Assembly: GCF_002091635.1 (NCBI RefSeq)
Contig: NZ_BDAC01000004.1
Location: 271,142-335,141, forward strand
DNA: 64,000 nucleotides
Origin: Pseudomonas indica NBRC 103045
Lineage (GTDB): Bacteria; Pseudomonadota; Gammaproteobacteria; Pseudomonadales; Pseudomonadaceae
Direction: 5' to 3'
This document shows positions 45,360 through 54,047 of the stretch, one piece after another. Under the pieces are notes generated by a model that was given only the letters and a program-made list of their open reading frames with translations, was not told the origin of the DNA and searched no databases. Each line of letters starts with the position of its first letter. The stretch's first letter is position 1. A program made the translations under genes and the position numbers.

Positions 45360-45590
45360 GGTCCCCTCAGGAGGCCGAGCGGAATCGTTGTGTAAGGGGT
45401 TGAGCGGCATGGATGCCGCGAGAGCCATGATGGGCCAGGGATGGCCCTTCATGGCGGGCCCCTGGAACAACGATGGAGGGAGGGAAGTCTCGCGAAGCGA
45501 GACCCGCATGCGGGGTGCGCTTTCTTCTTGGTTACTTCTTCTTTGCGCATTTCAAAGAAGAAGTGACTCGCCGGGAGGCGAAACCAAAAC
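45360..45590 (+). repeat. Dispersed ~220-bp repeat, copy C
   Basis: Same orientation as copy A: CTCAGGAGGCCGAGCGGAA, GGCATGGATGCCGCGAGAG, GGGCCAGGGATGGCCC, AGCGAGACCCGCATG, TTGGTTACTTCTTCTTTG and GTGACTCGCCGGGAGGCGAA. The end segment contains a hairpin (CTTCTTCTTTG...CAAAGAAGAAG) not well kept in copy A. Confidence 0.72.
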
Positions 45591-45699
45591 GTTCCCCCGA
45601 AACACAGAAATCAGCCAGCGCACTGGCCAATAGACACAAGAGCAAGCGACAAACTTGCCAGTCCAACATCAAGGCTCTCCATATGCTGCGAAGAGCCAA

Positions 45700-45730
45700 A
45701 TAAAAAGAGCGGGCCCAATGGACCCGCCCT
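45700..45730 (-). terminator. Rho-independent terminator for the porin gene
   Basis: On the minus strand GCGGGTCC / GGGCCCGC form a stem with one G-U pair and an ATTG loop, followed by a T-rich run. It starts about 12 bases past the porin stop. Confidence 0.85.
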
Positions 45731-45740
45731 TGCGCAATCG

Positions 45741-46919
45741 TTACCAGGACAACACAGCCCCCACCGCGAAAGTGTCGGTGTCCTCGTTCAGCCCACTCCC
45801 TTCCGCCGCATCGATCTCGAACTGGTTGTACTCGGCCACCAGCTTGAGGTTGTCGTTCACGTCGTGGAAGAAGGCGATACCGCGGGTCTCGTAGTCGGCG
45901 GCGACGCCCAGGCCGTTGCCGTCGTCCTTGGTCTTGCCGTAGGACAACGCCACGCGGTTCTTGCCGAAGCGATAGGAGCCTTGCAGCAGGTAGCCGTCGC
46001 TGTCCACCTCGCGCAGCGTGGCTTCGCCGGCGTTGTTGGTGAAGAACGGATTGATGCCCTTGGCCTGGAAGCCCGAGGCGGTCAGGGATACCGCGCCCAT
46101 CTTGGCCTGCACGCCGTAGCCGAGGCCCTTGGAGGTGACTTCGTCGACGGTGGAGTCGGTGTTGTCGGAAGTCTGGTAGCCGCCGTTGATCCAGGAGTAG
46201 ATCTGCGCGCCGGCCAGGTCGAACTGGTAGGTGATTTCGGATTCGAAACGCGGGTTTTCCTGGTAGGCCTTGCCGGTGGCGCTGTCGTCGTTGGTGTCCA
46301 CCGGGTCCATGATGCCGACCGCGATGCGCAGGCCGTCCATCACCGGAGAGCGGTAGGTGATCTGCGAGGTCGGGAACGGATAGGGGTAGCCGCTGCCGAT
46401 GTTGCCGAAGGACACGCCGCCGCCGTCCACCAGGCCGAGGGTGTCGCTGACCTGGCCATAGCCGGCGAGCAGTTCGTCGAGCAGGATGTTGGAACGGGCG
46501 AACAGGCCGAAGTCCTTACCCACCAGCACTTCGCCCCAGTCGCTGGCGACGGTGCCGTAGAACTGACGGACGTCGATGGCGGTGTCGGTGCCGTTCTGCT
46601 CGCTGTCGTTGATGGTGACCCAGAAGGACGAGCGGCCGCCCAGTTTCAGGTCGCCGACCTGCTTGCCCATGTTGAAGCCGATCCAGTTCGGCAGGAAGCC
46701 CATCTTCACCCGCGACTGGCGACGGTCAAATTGCTCGCCGTCGCGGTCCACGTCGCTGTTCACGTAGAAGGCGTTGATGTAGCCATCGGTGGAGAAGGTG
46801 GTGTCGTTCTGGTCGTACAGAACGATTTCCGCCATGGCCGGTTGCGCAATGGTCAGCGCCACGGCGCTCGCCAGGGCGAGGGGTAGGAATCCGCTGCGCG
46901 CGATGTTGTTCTTGTTCAT
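45741..46919 (-). CDS. Outer membrane porin
   Basis: A 392-residue Gram-negative porin with a signal peptide (about residues 1-30, ending QPAMAE) and beta-strand pattern through the C terminus, which ends in Trp (AVLSW) rather than the usual Phe. Acidic loops (DTNDDSATG, NTDSTVDE) are visible. A single gene with its own terminator. A weak AgmR-type motif upstream suggests it could be the entry route for alcohols of this locus; this is inference. Confidence 0.85.
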   Translation of the reverse strand: MNKNNIARSGFLPLALASAVALTIAQPAMAEIVLYDQNDTTFSTDGYINAFYVNSDVDRDGEQFDRRQSRVKMGFLPNWIGFNMGKQVGDLKLGGRSSFWVTINDSEQNGTDTAIDVRQFYGTVASDWGEVLVGKDFGLFARSNILLDELLAGYGQVSDTLGLVDGGGVSFGNIGSGYPYPFPTSQITYRSPVMDGLRIAVGIMDPVDTNDDSATGKAYQENPRFESEITYQFDLAGAQIYSWINGGYQTSDNTDSTVDEVTSKGLGYGVQAKMGAVSLTASGFQAKGINPFFTNNAGEATLREVDSDGYLLQGSYRFGKNRVALSYGKTKDDGNGLGVAADYETRGIAFFHDVNDNLKLVAEYNQFEIDAAEGSGLNEDTDTFAVGAVLSW

Positions 46920-47015
46920 TTCGCTCTCCGCTGAGTAGGACGACTGCCATGCCAGTCGTGACGGGAGCGATTATCGAAACGGGTCGGTCGGTGCCATACG
47001 CTGCCATGGAGGCAA

Positions 47016-47033
47016 CCGGCTAGTACTTTGGCC
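47016..47033 (-). promoter_or_regulatory. Weak AgmR-type motif upstream of the porin
   Basis: GGCTAGTACTTTGGCC resembles the TACTACTTTGG form of the recurring motif but lacks the second half site. It is about 100 bases before the porin start, the same spacing as the better copies. Confidence 0.3.
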
Positions 47034-47248
47034 GGGGCTCGGGCAAGAGCGCGGCGAGCATTAATCCCCCTGCCCGGGAGGAGCAAGGCTTAGGTCGTAA
47101 AGTCTCCACGGCAGGCTCTGGATAGCGCATCCGGTTATGGCGTCAAGGCGAAGGAAGACACTGAAAACGGAGCCGGCCGCAGCGGGGAATGAGACCTAAG
47201 TAGGCGTTAAGGGGATCGCGGACGAAATTTCGATACGCCCAGCGTTTT

Positions 47249-47366
47249 GTAGGAGCGAGCTCTGCTCGCGATGAGGGCCGCACAAAGGCCTCGCCAGCAG
47301 AGCTGGCTCCTACAAAAGCGGTTCGGTGTAGCGCACAACGTGTAGGGGCGAATTCATTCGCCCGCC
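47249..47366. repeat. REPIN of a second REP class, plus a GAATTCATTCGC REP
   Basis: TTGTAGGAGCGAGCTCTGCT and the inverted AGCAGAGCTGGCTCCTACAA pair over about 70 bases, a different REP class from the GAATTCATTCGC type. A single unit of the latter (GTAGGGGCGAATTCATTCGC) follows just before the pqqF end. The remaining 457-base gap holds only the porin control region. Confidence 0.8.
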
Positions 47367-47376
47367 TTCGGTTGAT

Positions 47377-49911
47377 TCACTGCCAGCGACTATCCACCGG
47401 CGCGGCATTGGCCAATACGCGCCAACCGCCTTGGGCCTCGCGCAAGGCCTGGTGGTGAGCGAGCAAGGTGCTGCGGTCGAGCGTCCGTAACGCCCCGCAC
47501 AGGCGCTCCAGATGATCGACGGAGACCTGCTCCAGATGGGCCTGCCAATGCCACTCCGCAGCGGCGCGCAGGCTGGGGAATCGGCTCAGGCGACCGGCCA
47601 GATCGGCGCCCATTTCCCGCAAGGCCGTTTCTTCCAGGGTGGAGAGCACCGCTGCCTGGTCGTCGAGAAAGGCTTCGATATGGGACAGAATCTGCGCCGC
47701 CGTCGCGCTCGGCGACTGCACTGCGAACAGCAATCCACGCGACCGCCCTACCGAGCGAAATCCGGAAAAGATCGCGTAGCCCAATTGCAGCTCGCTGCGC
47801 AGGCGCCGGTAGAACGCCGGTTCGAGGCAGCGACCAAGCAGACGCCAGGCCGCTTCAGTCTCCGCTCCGGCATCCGGCAAGGGGCAGAACAGCATTAGCC
47901 CGCACTCCCCGGTCGGAATCGCCGCATCGCGCCAACTGTAGCGCGCCTCCGGGATCGGCGCTTGCGCAGCCGCCCGCGACGGCTCGCCGGGAACCTGCGG
48001 GAGCACCTGCTCCAGACGCTGCCGATCCGCACCGGCGTAGCCCAGGGCCAACCCGTCCCAGCAGGCCGTCCGCCAGCAGCGGGCGAGAGCATCCTGCCAG
48101 GCGCCCGCGTCGATGGCGTCCGCCTCGGTGGGCGCTCCGAAGGCATTGGCCAGCTCTTTCAATAGCCGGCGGATCAGCAGTTCGCCGGCTGCACGACGAC
48201 GCTCGGCGTCGCGTCGTTGAATCCCCCGCGCCCAGGCATCGGCGGACGGCGCCGACAAGCATTTCAACGCAGCGCCAAGGATCGCCGGCTGCGATAACGC
48301 CAACCCGCACAGACTCAGCACCCAATCGCCGCCCTGCCCGTCGAGGCGCACGTCCACCGCCGCCTGCCGCGCAGCCTGGACAACGGGTTGCAGCGCCGCC
48401 GCCAAGGCGTGGCGCAGCTCATCGCCTGCCGGTTGCTCAGGAAAACGCCAGCGTAGAAATACGGCAGCCTGTCCGGGGAACGATGGATTGCATTCCTTCC
48501 AGTGGAAGGCCTCGGGAACGGCCATCTGTTGGCCGGAAGGCGCCCCGGGCAGGGCGAGGAATGGATTGGCCGGGGGCAGGCGCCAGGGTCCGCATTGCCC
48601 CTGTACACCCGGCAGCAAGGATGCCTGCTCCGCCTTGACCGGGAATCCCCGATCCGCGGGCGCGCTTGATACTGCCGCAACGGTAAGCAGCTCCACCCGC
48701 TGCTGGCGACGCAGTTGCGTCAGGATCGCTCGCAGGGCCAGCAGCCCCGATTCCGACAACCCTCCGCCCTCGACACCGTCATCGCGCGGCCCCGACCGCT
48801 CGGCCCAGGCCCGGGCACGTGCCAATGGCGGCGACACTCGCTCGCGCATCGCGACGCTGCGGGCGTGTTCACAACGCAGGTCGCCCCAGTCGGCGGCGGC
48901 GAAGAAATCCAGCCAATCGAAGAAGGCCGAGACACAGGCCCCCGCGTTGGCCTCACCCGCCTCACCCAAGCCGAATTCGACAGCCACCACGGCCTGACCG
49001 GCGTAACGATAAGGCACGCGCAGACGCAGACTGTCGCAGCCCGCCTGGGTACTCAGCCATTCGGACAAGCCGCCGGGCTCTTCGCGGGCCAGGCACTCGC
49101 CGAGAAAATCCAGTGCCTCGCCGGCCGTGTCGGGTAGGTCGTCGAACAGGCCATACAGGCTCAGGCGGCCCGGCTGTGCTTCGACACGCAGGCCCGTGGA
49201 AGCCGGCAGGCGCAAAACGGGTGGCACCGATTGTGGAACGTAGGTGCCGGCCGGCAGACGTCCGCCATATAGTTCCGCCAGTTCGCGCAACCGCTCGAGT
49301 GGTTGCGGACCGGCCAGCACCAGCAGCATTTGCCCAGCCTGGTAGAACCGCTGGTGGAAGCCCGCCAAGGCGTTCTGAAAGGCAGCCTGCTCCACCGGCA
49401 GGGTGCCGCGATGACCGGCATGAAAGCCGAGGAAGGGATGGTCCGACGGCTGCATCACCCGGGCCAGGGCGGCATCGCAGAGGGTATCCGTGTCGCGGCT
49501 GCGCGCCTGGAACTCGGCCTCCAGCACCTCCCGCTCGCGCAACTGCGCCTCCAGCGCCAACCGGGGATGGGCGAGCATGTCGCAGAGGCGCGCCAGACCG
49601 CCGTCCAGGTCCGACACCGGCACTTCGAAAAAGTAATAGCTGTCGCGTTCGCGGGTGCTGGCATTGACCTGCCCGGCGCAGCGCTGGACATAGGCCATCA
49701 GCCCCTGATCGGCAGGAAAGGCCGCGCTGTCGAGGAATAGCAGGTGCTCGAGGAAATGCGCCAGCCCCGGATACTCGACGGGGGCGTCATGCCCACCGGC
49801 CGCCACCCGCACCACGGCTGCCGCCTGGACCAGCGCGGGATCGTGCAGCAAGGCCACACGCAGCCCGTTGGGCAGCGTGAGTTGGACAGGCGGGTCGGTC
49901 TTAGTGGGCAT
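47377..49911 (-). CDS. pqqF: PqqA-processing M16 peptidase PqqF
   Basis: An 844-residue zinc protease of the M16 family. The inverted zinc motif HFLEH is at residues 52-56, with the third ligand region REVLEAEF about 75 residues later. PqqF cleaves the cross-linked PqqA (usually with PqqG) to release the Glu-Tyr unit. It lies 35 kb from pqqABCDE, so the pathway is split across the window. The ATG giving MPTKTDPPVQLTLPNG was chosen; a longer reading adds 31 residues that come from the MITE-like region. It could also process the PqqA-like peptide. Confidence 0.88.
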   Translation of the reverse strand: MPTKTDPPVQLTLPNGLRVALLHDPALVQAAAVVRVAAGGHDAPVEYPGLAHFLEHLLFLDSAAFPADQGLMAYVQRCAGQVNASTRERDSYYFFEVPVSDLDGGLARLCDMLAHPRLALEAQLREREVLEAEFQARSRDTDTLCDAALARVMQPSDHPFLGFHAGHRGTLPVEQAAFQNALAGFHQRFYQAGQMLLVLAGPQPLERLRELAELYGGRLPAGTYVPQSVPPVLRLPASTGLRVEAQPGRLSLYGLFDDLPDTAGEALDFLGECLAREEPGGLSEWLSTQAGCDSLRLRVPYRYAGQAVVAVEFGLGEAGEANAGACVSAFFDWLDFFAAADWGDLRCEHARSVAMRERVSPPLARARAWAERSGPRDDGVEGGGLSESGLLALRAILTQLRRQQRVELLTVAAVSSAPADRGFPVKAEQASLLPGVQGQCGPWRLPPANPFLALPGAPSGQQMAVPEAFHWKECNPSFPGQAAVFLRWRFPEQPAGDELRHALAAALQPVVQAARQAAVDVRLDGQGGDWVLSLCGLALSQPAILGAALKCLSAPSADAWARGIQRRDAERRRAAGELLIRRLLKELANAFGAPTEADAIDAGAWQDALARCWRTACWDGLALGYAGADRQRLEQVLPQVPGEPSRAAAQAPIPEARYSWRDAAIPTGECGLMLFCPLPDAGAETEAAWRLLGRCLEPAFYRRLRSELQLGYAIFSGFRSVGRSRGLLFAVQSPSATAAQILSHIEAFLDDQAAVLSTLEETALREMGADLAGRLSRFPSLRAAAEWHWQAHLEQVSVDHLERLCGALRTLDRSTLLAHHQALREAQGGWRVLANAAPVDSRWQ

Positions 49912-49937
49912 GGGGCGTTCGCTGGCACTGGTCAGAT

Positions 49938-50084
49938 CTAGGCTCTGTACGAAAAGTGCCTGCGCTCGGTGATGCGTCGTTAAAAATCGGCTCGGAATGC
50001 TCATTTACAGCACGTAAACTCCGCTTCCTCACCGATTTTTGCCTAGCCTGACCTTCGCTCGGCGACTTTTCGTACAGACCCTAG
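49938..50084. mobile_element. MITE-like element with 20-bp terminal inverted repeats
   Basis: A 147-bp non-coding element with ends CTAGGCTCTGTACGAAAAGT and its complement (one mismatch). The interior shares ATGCTCATTTACAGC.CGTAAACT with the element at 30619-30798, although the ends differ. It sits directly upstream of pqqF and could affect its promoter. Confidence 0.75.
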
Positions 50085-50198
50085 CATCCGGAGGGCGCGC
50101 CGGGCTGGCAATAGTTCTTTATGCCGACATCAGCGCACGGGCGATGGCGAAAATAATGGCGTGGCCCACACGTAGAAATAGGGCTACAGACTCCTCGG

Positions 50199-50819
50199 TT
50201 ACGTTCGACTCGGGCGCGCCAGGCTCCGTCCCAATCGCAGGATCAGCAACGTCGCCAGTCCTCCGAGCATCGCCAGGCCGGCGTCTTTCTGGGCGTCCCA
50301 CTCGTCCCCTTGCGTCCCGAGGAAGGCCGAACCCAGTTCCGGGTTGACGATCAGCGCCGCAGCCATCTCCACCTGTTCGTAGAAGGCGCTCATTGCCATC
50401 ACCACAGACAGGCTGAGGATCGCCAGCCAGCGACCGGTCAGCCCAGCCGAGCGCTGCAGAATCTCGCGCAGGGGATAGAGCAGCAGCAGACCGAAGGAAA
50501 AATGCACCACCCGGTCGTAATGGTTGCGCTGGGTGCCGAACAGATCGCGCAGCCAATAGCCGAGCGGGGTTTCCGCATAGGTGTAGTGCGAGCCGTAGAG
50601 GTGCATGACCATGAACAGGGTGAACAACCAGTAGGACGGCAGGGAAAAGCTGAAGCGCCGGTAAGTCGCCAACAACAGCGCGGCAAAGAAGAACACCAGC
50701 AGGTTCTCCAGCAGCCAGTCCTCGCGGCTGAGCGGGGCGATGGCGGCCCAGAGCCAGACGAGCAGGAGAATCGAAAGAATCAGGAACAACTGCAGGCGGG
50801 AACCCGGTTTTTCGATCAC
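50199..50819 (-). CDS. YjdF-like (DUF2238) inner membrane protein
   Basis: A 206-residue integral membrane protein with about six helices. The segment HLYGSHYTYAETPLG and the motif NHYDRVVHFSFGLLL are characteristic of the DUF2238 family. The function is unknown. About 90 bases separate it from ubiT on the same strand. Confidence 0.83.
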   Translation of the reverse strand: MIEKPGSRLQLFLILSILLLVWLWAAIAPLSREDWLLENLLVFFFAALLLATYRRFSFSLPSYWLFTLFMVMHLYGSHYTYAETPLGYWLRDLFGTQRNHYDRVVHFSFGLLLLYPLREILQRSAGLTGRWLAILSLSVVMAMSAFYEQVEMAAALIVNPELGSAFLGTQGDEWDAQKDAGLAMLGGLATLLILRLGRSLARPSRT

Positions 50820-50908
50820 GTCATGCCCTCGGCGCGGCTATTCGAAGAAGGCCCGCCTTACCGCAGCGGGCCCTTCCTGTAAGCCTAGCCGGTGATGAAC
50901 GGAACGGC

Positions 50909-51382
50909 TCAACCCGCCGCGACCACACCTTTGCCGGCCGCTTCCAGCCCGCGCCACAGCCAGGAAGGCAGGAGTTCCGGGTCGAGGCTGTCGATCAGGT
51001 TTTTCACCGCCAGGCCCAGCTCGGTATCGCCCTCGATGGACAGCCGGCGGCGGAAGAACAGGGTGTCCGGGTCTTCCTGACGGCTGGCCAGCAGCAGGAA
51101 TTCGCGCCAGTCGCCACTGATGCTGGCATCCGCCTGCTCGCGCGCGGCGATACACAGGCCGGTGCGGCTGCGGGTCAGGCACCAACTCAGGCCGAGGTCA
51201 CGGATATGCAGGCGCAGCCAACGCCCCTCCAGCATGTCGAAGGCGCCGTCTTTCAACGGACCGGCGAATATCCGGTTGAGCCCTTTTTCCAGGGCCAGCC
51301 GCTGCAGCTTGAAGGGCACGCGGGAGGCCAGCGGCAGCAAACGGTCGCCAAGGCCGAGAAGCATCGGGGTCGGCTTCAGCAT
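50909..51382 (-). CDS. ubiT: Ubiquinone biosynthesis accessory factor UbiT
   Basis: A 157-residue SCP2-domain lipid-binding protein needed for oxygen-independent ubiquinone synthesis. The call rests on the SCP2 fold (DGAFDMLEGRWLRLHIRDLGL) and its position after ubiU and ubiV. The start overlaps the ubiV stop by 7 bases. Longer open readings on this strand are shadows of ubiV. Confidence 0.87.
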   Translation of the reverse strand: MLKPTPMLLGLGDRLLPLASRVPFKLQRLALEKGLNRIFAGPLKDGAFDMLEGRWLRLHIRDLGLSWCLTRSRTGLCIAAREQADASISGDWREFLLLASRQEDPDTLFFRRRLSIEGDTELGLAVKNLIDSLDPELLPSWLWRGLEAAGKGVVAAG

Positions 51383-52266
51383 AGTCCGGCCTCCTCTGCC
51401 CGCAGCATTCCCGGGCGGCCATGCCAGTAGCCGTTGCAGCCCTCTACCGCGAGCGGCGGCGCGTCTCCGCGGCGGACCGCGTCGAAGCGCTGGATGCACT
51501 CCGCCATGCCTTCGGCTCGTGGGCTGAGACGCAGCAGATCGGCCCCGGCCGCCTGCACGGATGGGTAATCGGCGAGCAGGTTGCTCACCGCCGCTGACAT
51601 GGTCTGGATACCGTTGAGAGTGAACAGGGCCTGGCCTTCCTGGCTGAGTAGCGGAATGCCCTCCGGGTAGTTCTGGCAGCAGAATTCGCAATCGTCCTTC
51701 GGGCGGTTCTCCGCCCTTGCGGTGAAACAGCGCGCCGAGTAGGCCAGCGGCAGATGGCCGTAGGCGAACACTTCGATCTCCGGCCGCGTCATGCCGAGTT
51801 CATCGAGCTGCTCACCGACCGCCTTGATCAAGGCGCCGGAACATTCCACCGGTGGAACCCAGCGGGTCATACCACAGGCCATCAGCTCGGCAACCGCATA
51901 GGCGTTGTAGAGGTTCAGCGCCGGCCCGGCGACGAAGGGCACACCCCGCTCGGCGAGGTAATGCACCGCGCCCATGTCGTTGGCCTCCACCTTCAGTTCG
52001 CCGTTCTCGCACAGCCGGCGCAGGCTGGACAGCTCAGATGCCGCCTCGATCAGCGCCAGCCCGGACAGCACCAGCTCGGCGCCACTGCACTCCTTCAGCT
52101 CGCGGGCCAACCCCAGCCAATCATCCAGCGACAACGCGCGACGCTTCGAGCAAACGGTCTCGCCGAGATACATCACATCCAGCGGCTGGGACGCCATGTC
52201 GGCGTAGAAATCCATCAGCCGCATCCGATCCCAATAAAACAGCACAGGCCCAAGACTGAGCTTCAT
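51376..52266 (-). CDS. ubiV: Oxygen-independent ubiquinone hydroxylation protein UbiV
   Basis: A 296-residue U32-peptidase-family protein that binds a 4Fe-4S cluster and, with UbiU, hydroxylates the ubiquinone ring without O2. The cluster Cys residues are seen in CSKRRAL (early) and in ARCFTAR and DDCEFCCQNYPEG. It lies 10 bases after ubiU. The start MKLSLGPVLFYWDR is family-typical. Confidence 0.9.
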   Translation of the reverse strand: MKLSLGPVLFYWDRMRLMDFYADMASQPLDVMYLGETVCSKRRALSLDDWLGLARELKECSGAELVLSGLALIEAASELSSLRRLCENGELKVEANDMGAVHYLAERGVPFVAGPALNLYNAYAVAELMACGMTRWVPPVECSGALIKAVGEQLDELGMTRPEIEVFAYGHLPLAYSARCFTARAENRPKDDCEFCCQNYPEGIPLLSQEGQALFTLNGIQTMSAAVSNLLADYPSVQAAGADLLRLSPRAEGMAECIQRFDAVRRGDAPPLAVEGCNGYWHGRPGMLRAEEAGLC

Positions 52267-52276
52267 CGATGATTCC

Positions 52277-53272
52277 TCACTGCCAGGAACGGTGATAGGC
52301 GCCCAGGGTGGTCTGGCTGCCTTCGGAAAGGCCCTCCAGCGCCCGCCGCCATTGCGGTTGCACACTGAAAACCGAAGGTGCCCGGCGATAGGCATCCAGC
52401 GCCTCGCGCCAGACCTGGGTGACCCGCTCCACATAGGCCGGGCTGCGCTGGCGCCCCTCGATCTTCACCGCCGCCACGCCGATCTGGACCAGCTCGGGAA
52501 TCAGATCCAGGGTATTCAGACTGGTGGGCTCCTCGAGGGCATGGAAGCGCTGGCCGTTCACCTGGAAGCGGCCCTTGCAGAGGGTCGGATAGCCGGCCGC
52601 CTCGCCTTCGCCGTAGCGGTCGATCAGCACATCGTTGAGGCGCGACGTCAGCCCTTCGGGCTCCTCGCTCCAACGCACCGCCTTGGCCGGCGAGCAGACA
52701 CCACACAGGTTCGGCGATTCACCGGTGATGTAGGAAGACAGATGGCAACGGCCCTCGGCCATGATGCACAAGCTGCCGAAGGCGAAGACCTCCACTGGCA
52801 CCGGACTCTTGGTCGCCACTTGGCGCACCTGGGCCAGCGACAGCACGCGCGGCAATACGGCACGACGGATGCCATAGCGTTCGTGATAGAAGCTCAGCGC
52901 CGCGGCATTGGTGGCCGAACCTTGTACCGACAGGTGCAGATTGAGATCGGGATGACGCCGGCTGGCGTAGGCCAGCACCCCGGAGTCGGCGGCGATCAGC
53001 GCATCCACGCCGAGATCGGCGGCCTGATCCACGGCGCGCTGCCAGCGGCTCCAGCCATCCGGCCGGGCATAGGTATTCACCGCCATATAAAGATGTCGCC
53101 CATGCTGACGGATCAGAGACAGGCCGGACTCCAGTTGTTTCTCGTCCAGATTGAGCCCGGCGAAATGACGGGCGTTGGTATCGTCGCGAAAGCCGACGTA
53201 GATGGCATCGGCACCCTGGCGGACGGCCGCCTTGAGCGCGGGCAAACTTCCCGCCGGGCAAACCAGTTGCAT
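52277..53272 (-). CDS. ubiU: Oxygen-independent ubiquinone hydroxylation protein UbiU
   Basis: A 331-residue U32-family 4Fe-4S protein, partner of UbiV. It starts MQLVCPAGSLPALKAAVRQG and carries the cluster motif CIMAEGRCHLSSY and NLCGVCSPAK. It heads ubiUVT. An ANR-type box about 68 bases upstream fits with use under denitrifying conditions, as the nir genes here also suggest. Confidence 0.92.
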   Translation of the reverse strand: MQLVCPAGSLPALKAAVRQGADAIYVGFRDDTNARHFAGLNLDEKQLESGLSLIRQHGRHLYMAVNTYARPDGWSRWQRAVDQAADLGVDALIAADSGVLAYASRRHPDLNLHLSVQGSATNAAALSFYHERYGIRRAVLPRVLSLAQVRQVATKSPVPVEVFAFGSLCIMAEGRCHLSSYITGESPNLCGVCSPAKAVRWSEEPEGLTSRLNDVLIDRYGEGEAAGYPTLCKGRFQVNGQRFHALEEPTSLNTLDLIPELVQIGVAAVKIEGRQRSPAYVERVTQVWREALDAYRRAPSVFSVQPQWRRALEGLSEGSQTTLGAYHRSWQ

Positions 53273-53333
53273 GCGTACTCCTATTGCGACATCTGAATCG
53301 ACGGAACTCTAAGGAGTCGGTCCCGCAACGCCC

Positions 53334-53347
53334 TTGACCGAGATCAA
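53334..53347 (-). promoter_or_regulatory. ANR/DNR-type box upstream of ubiUVT
   Basis: TTGACCGAGATCAA matches the FNR-family palindrome at 9 of 10 key positions (C for T in the first half). It is centred about 68 bases before the ubiU start, a usual promoter distance. Confidence 0.75.
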
Positions 53348-53477
53348 GGGCATTACGGGGTGGTCGCCGCGACAGAGTGTCGCGAGGGGGGGCTATGCGC
53401 TGAAACGCAAGGTAACTGGAGGTTCTTGCCTGGGAGCAGTGGGATGCAAAGGGGTCAGAGGGCAGCCCTACGGCTGT

Positions 53478-53502
53478 TTGGGCGAATAAATTCGCCCACC
53501 AC
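53478..53502. repeat. REP-like unit
   Basis: GGGCGAATAAATTCGCCCA, a palindromic relative of the GAATTCATTCGC REP, between ubiU and recX. Apart from it and the ANR-type box, the gap of about 300 bases holds nothing recognised. Confidence 0.65.
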
Positions 53503-53568
53503 CTAGGCGACGCTCGCCCTACGCTTTATCGAGGCTATGCACTGAGGGAAGTGGGATTAGCGAAACAT

Positions 53569-54039
53569 CTAAAGATCTGCTGCCCCCGCCCCGCGCAGCA
53601 AGCGATTGATCAAATCCAGCGGGTACCCCCGGTACGCCAGGAAACGCCCCTGCTGGGTCCGCGCGCGGGCATCGCTCGGCAGTTGGCCACCGAATTTGCG
53701 CCGCCAGATGTCTTCGAGCAGTTCGTACCAATCCTCGCCGGACTCCCGCAGCGCCTGTTCGATGGCATCGCGAGGCAGGCCCCGTTGCGCCAACTCCTCA
53801 CGGATGCGCACCGGGCCGTAGCCGGATCGCGCCCGGCTGGCGACAAAGCTTTCGAGATAACGGGATTCGGAGAGCAGCCCCTCTTCCGCCAGGCGATCGA
53901 GAGCGCTGTCGATCAGTTCGGAGGGAGCACCGCGCCGGCGCAACTTGCGGGTCAGCTCGACCCGACCGTGCTCACGTTGCGCCAGCAGATCCATGGCGGC
54001 CCGCCGCACCGCGGCGGGACTATCGAGGATGACGGGCAT
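53569..54039 (-). CDS. recX: RecA regulator RecX
   Basis: A 156-residue RecX protein that limits RecA filament growth. It shows [19 protein letters not shown] near residue 20 and the [15 protein letters not shown] repeat typical of the family. It lies 8 bases after recA and is normally expressed with it. Because recA is broken upstream, recX may have lost its promoter. Confidence 0.92.
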   Translation of the reverse strand: MPVILDSPAAVRRAAMDLLAQREHGRVELTRKLRRRGAPSELIDSALDRLAEEGLLSESRYLESFVASRARSGYGPVRIREELAQRGLPRDAIEQALRESGEDWYELLEDIWRRKFGGQLPSDARARTQQGRFLAYRGYPLDLINRLLRGAGAADL

Positions 54040-54047
54040 CCGCGGAA

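Noticed and set aside
45013..45703. Several short frames in the FIST-porin gap as small proteins
   Set aside because: They lie within the dispersed repeat copies and the frame is not kept among the copies.
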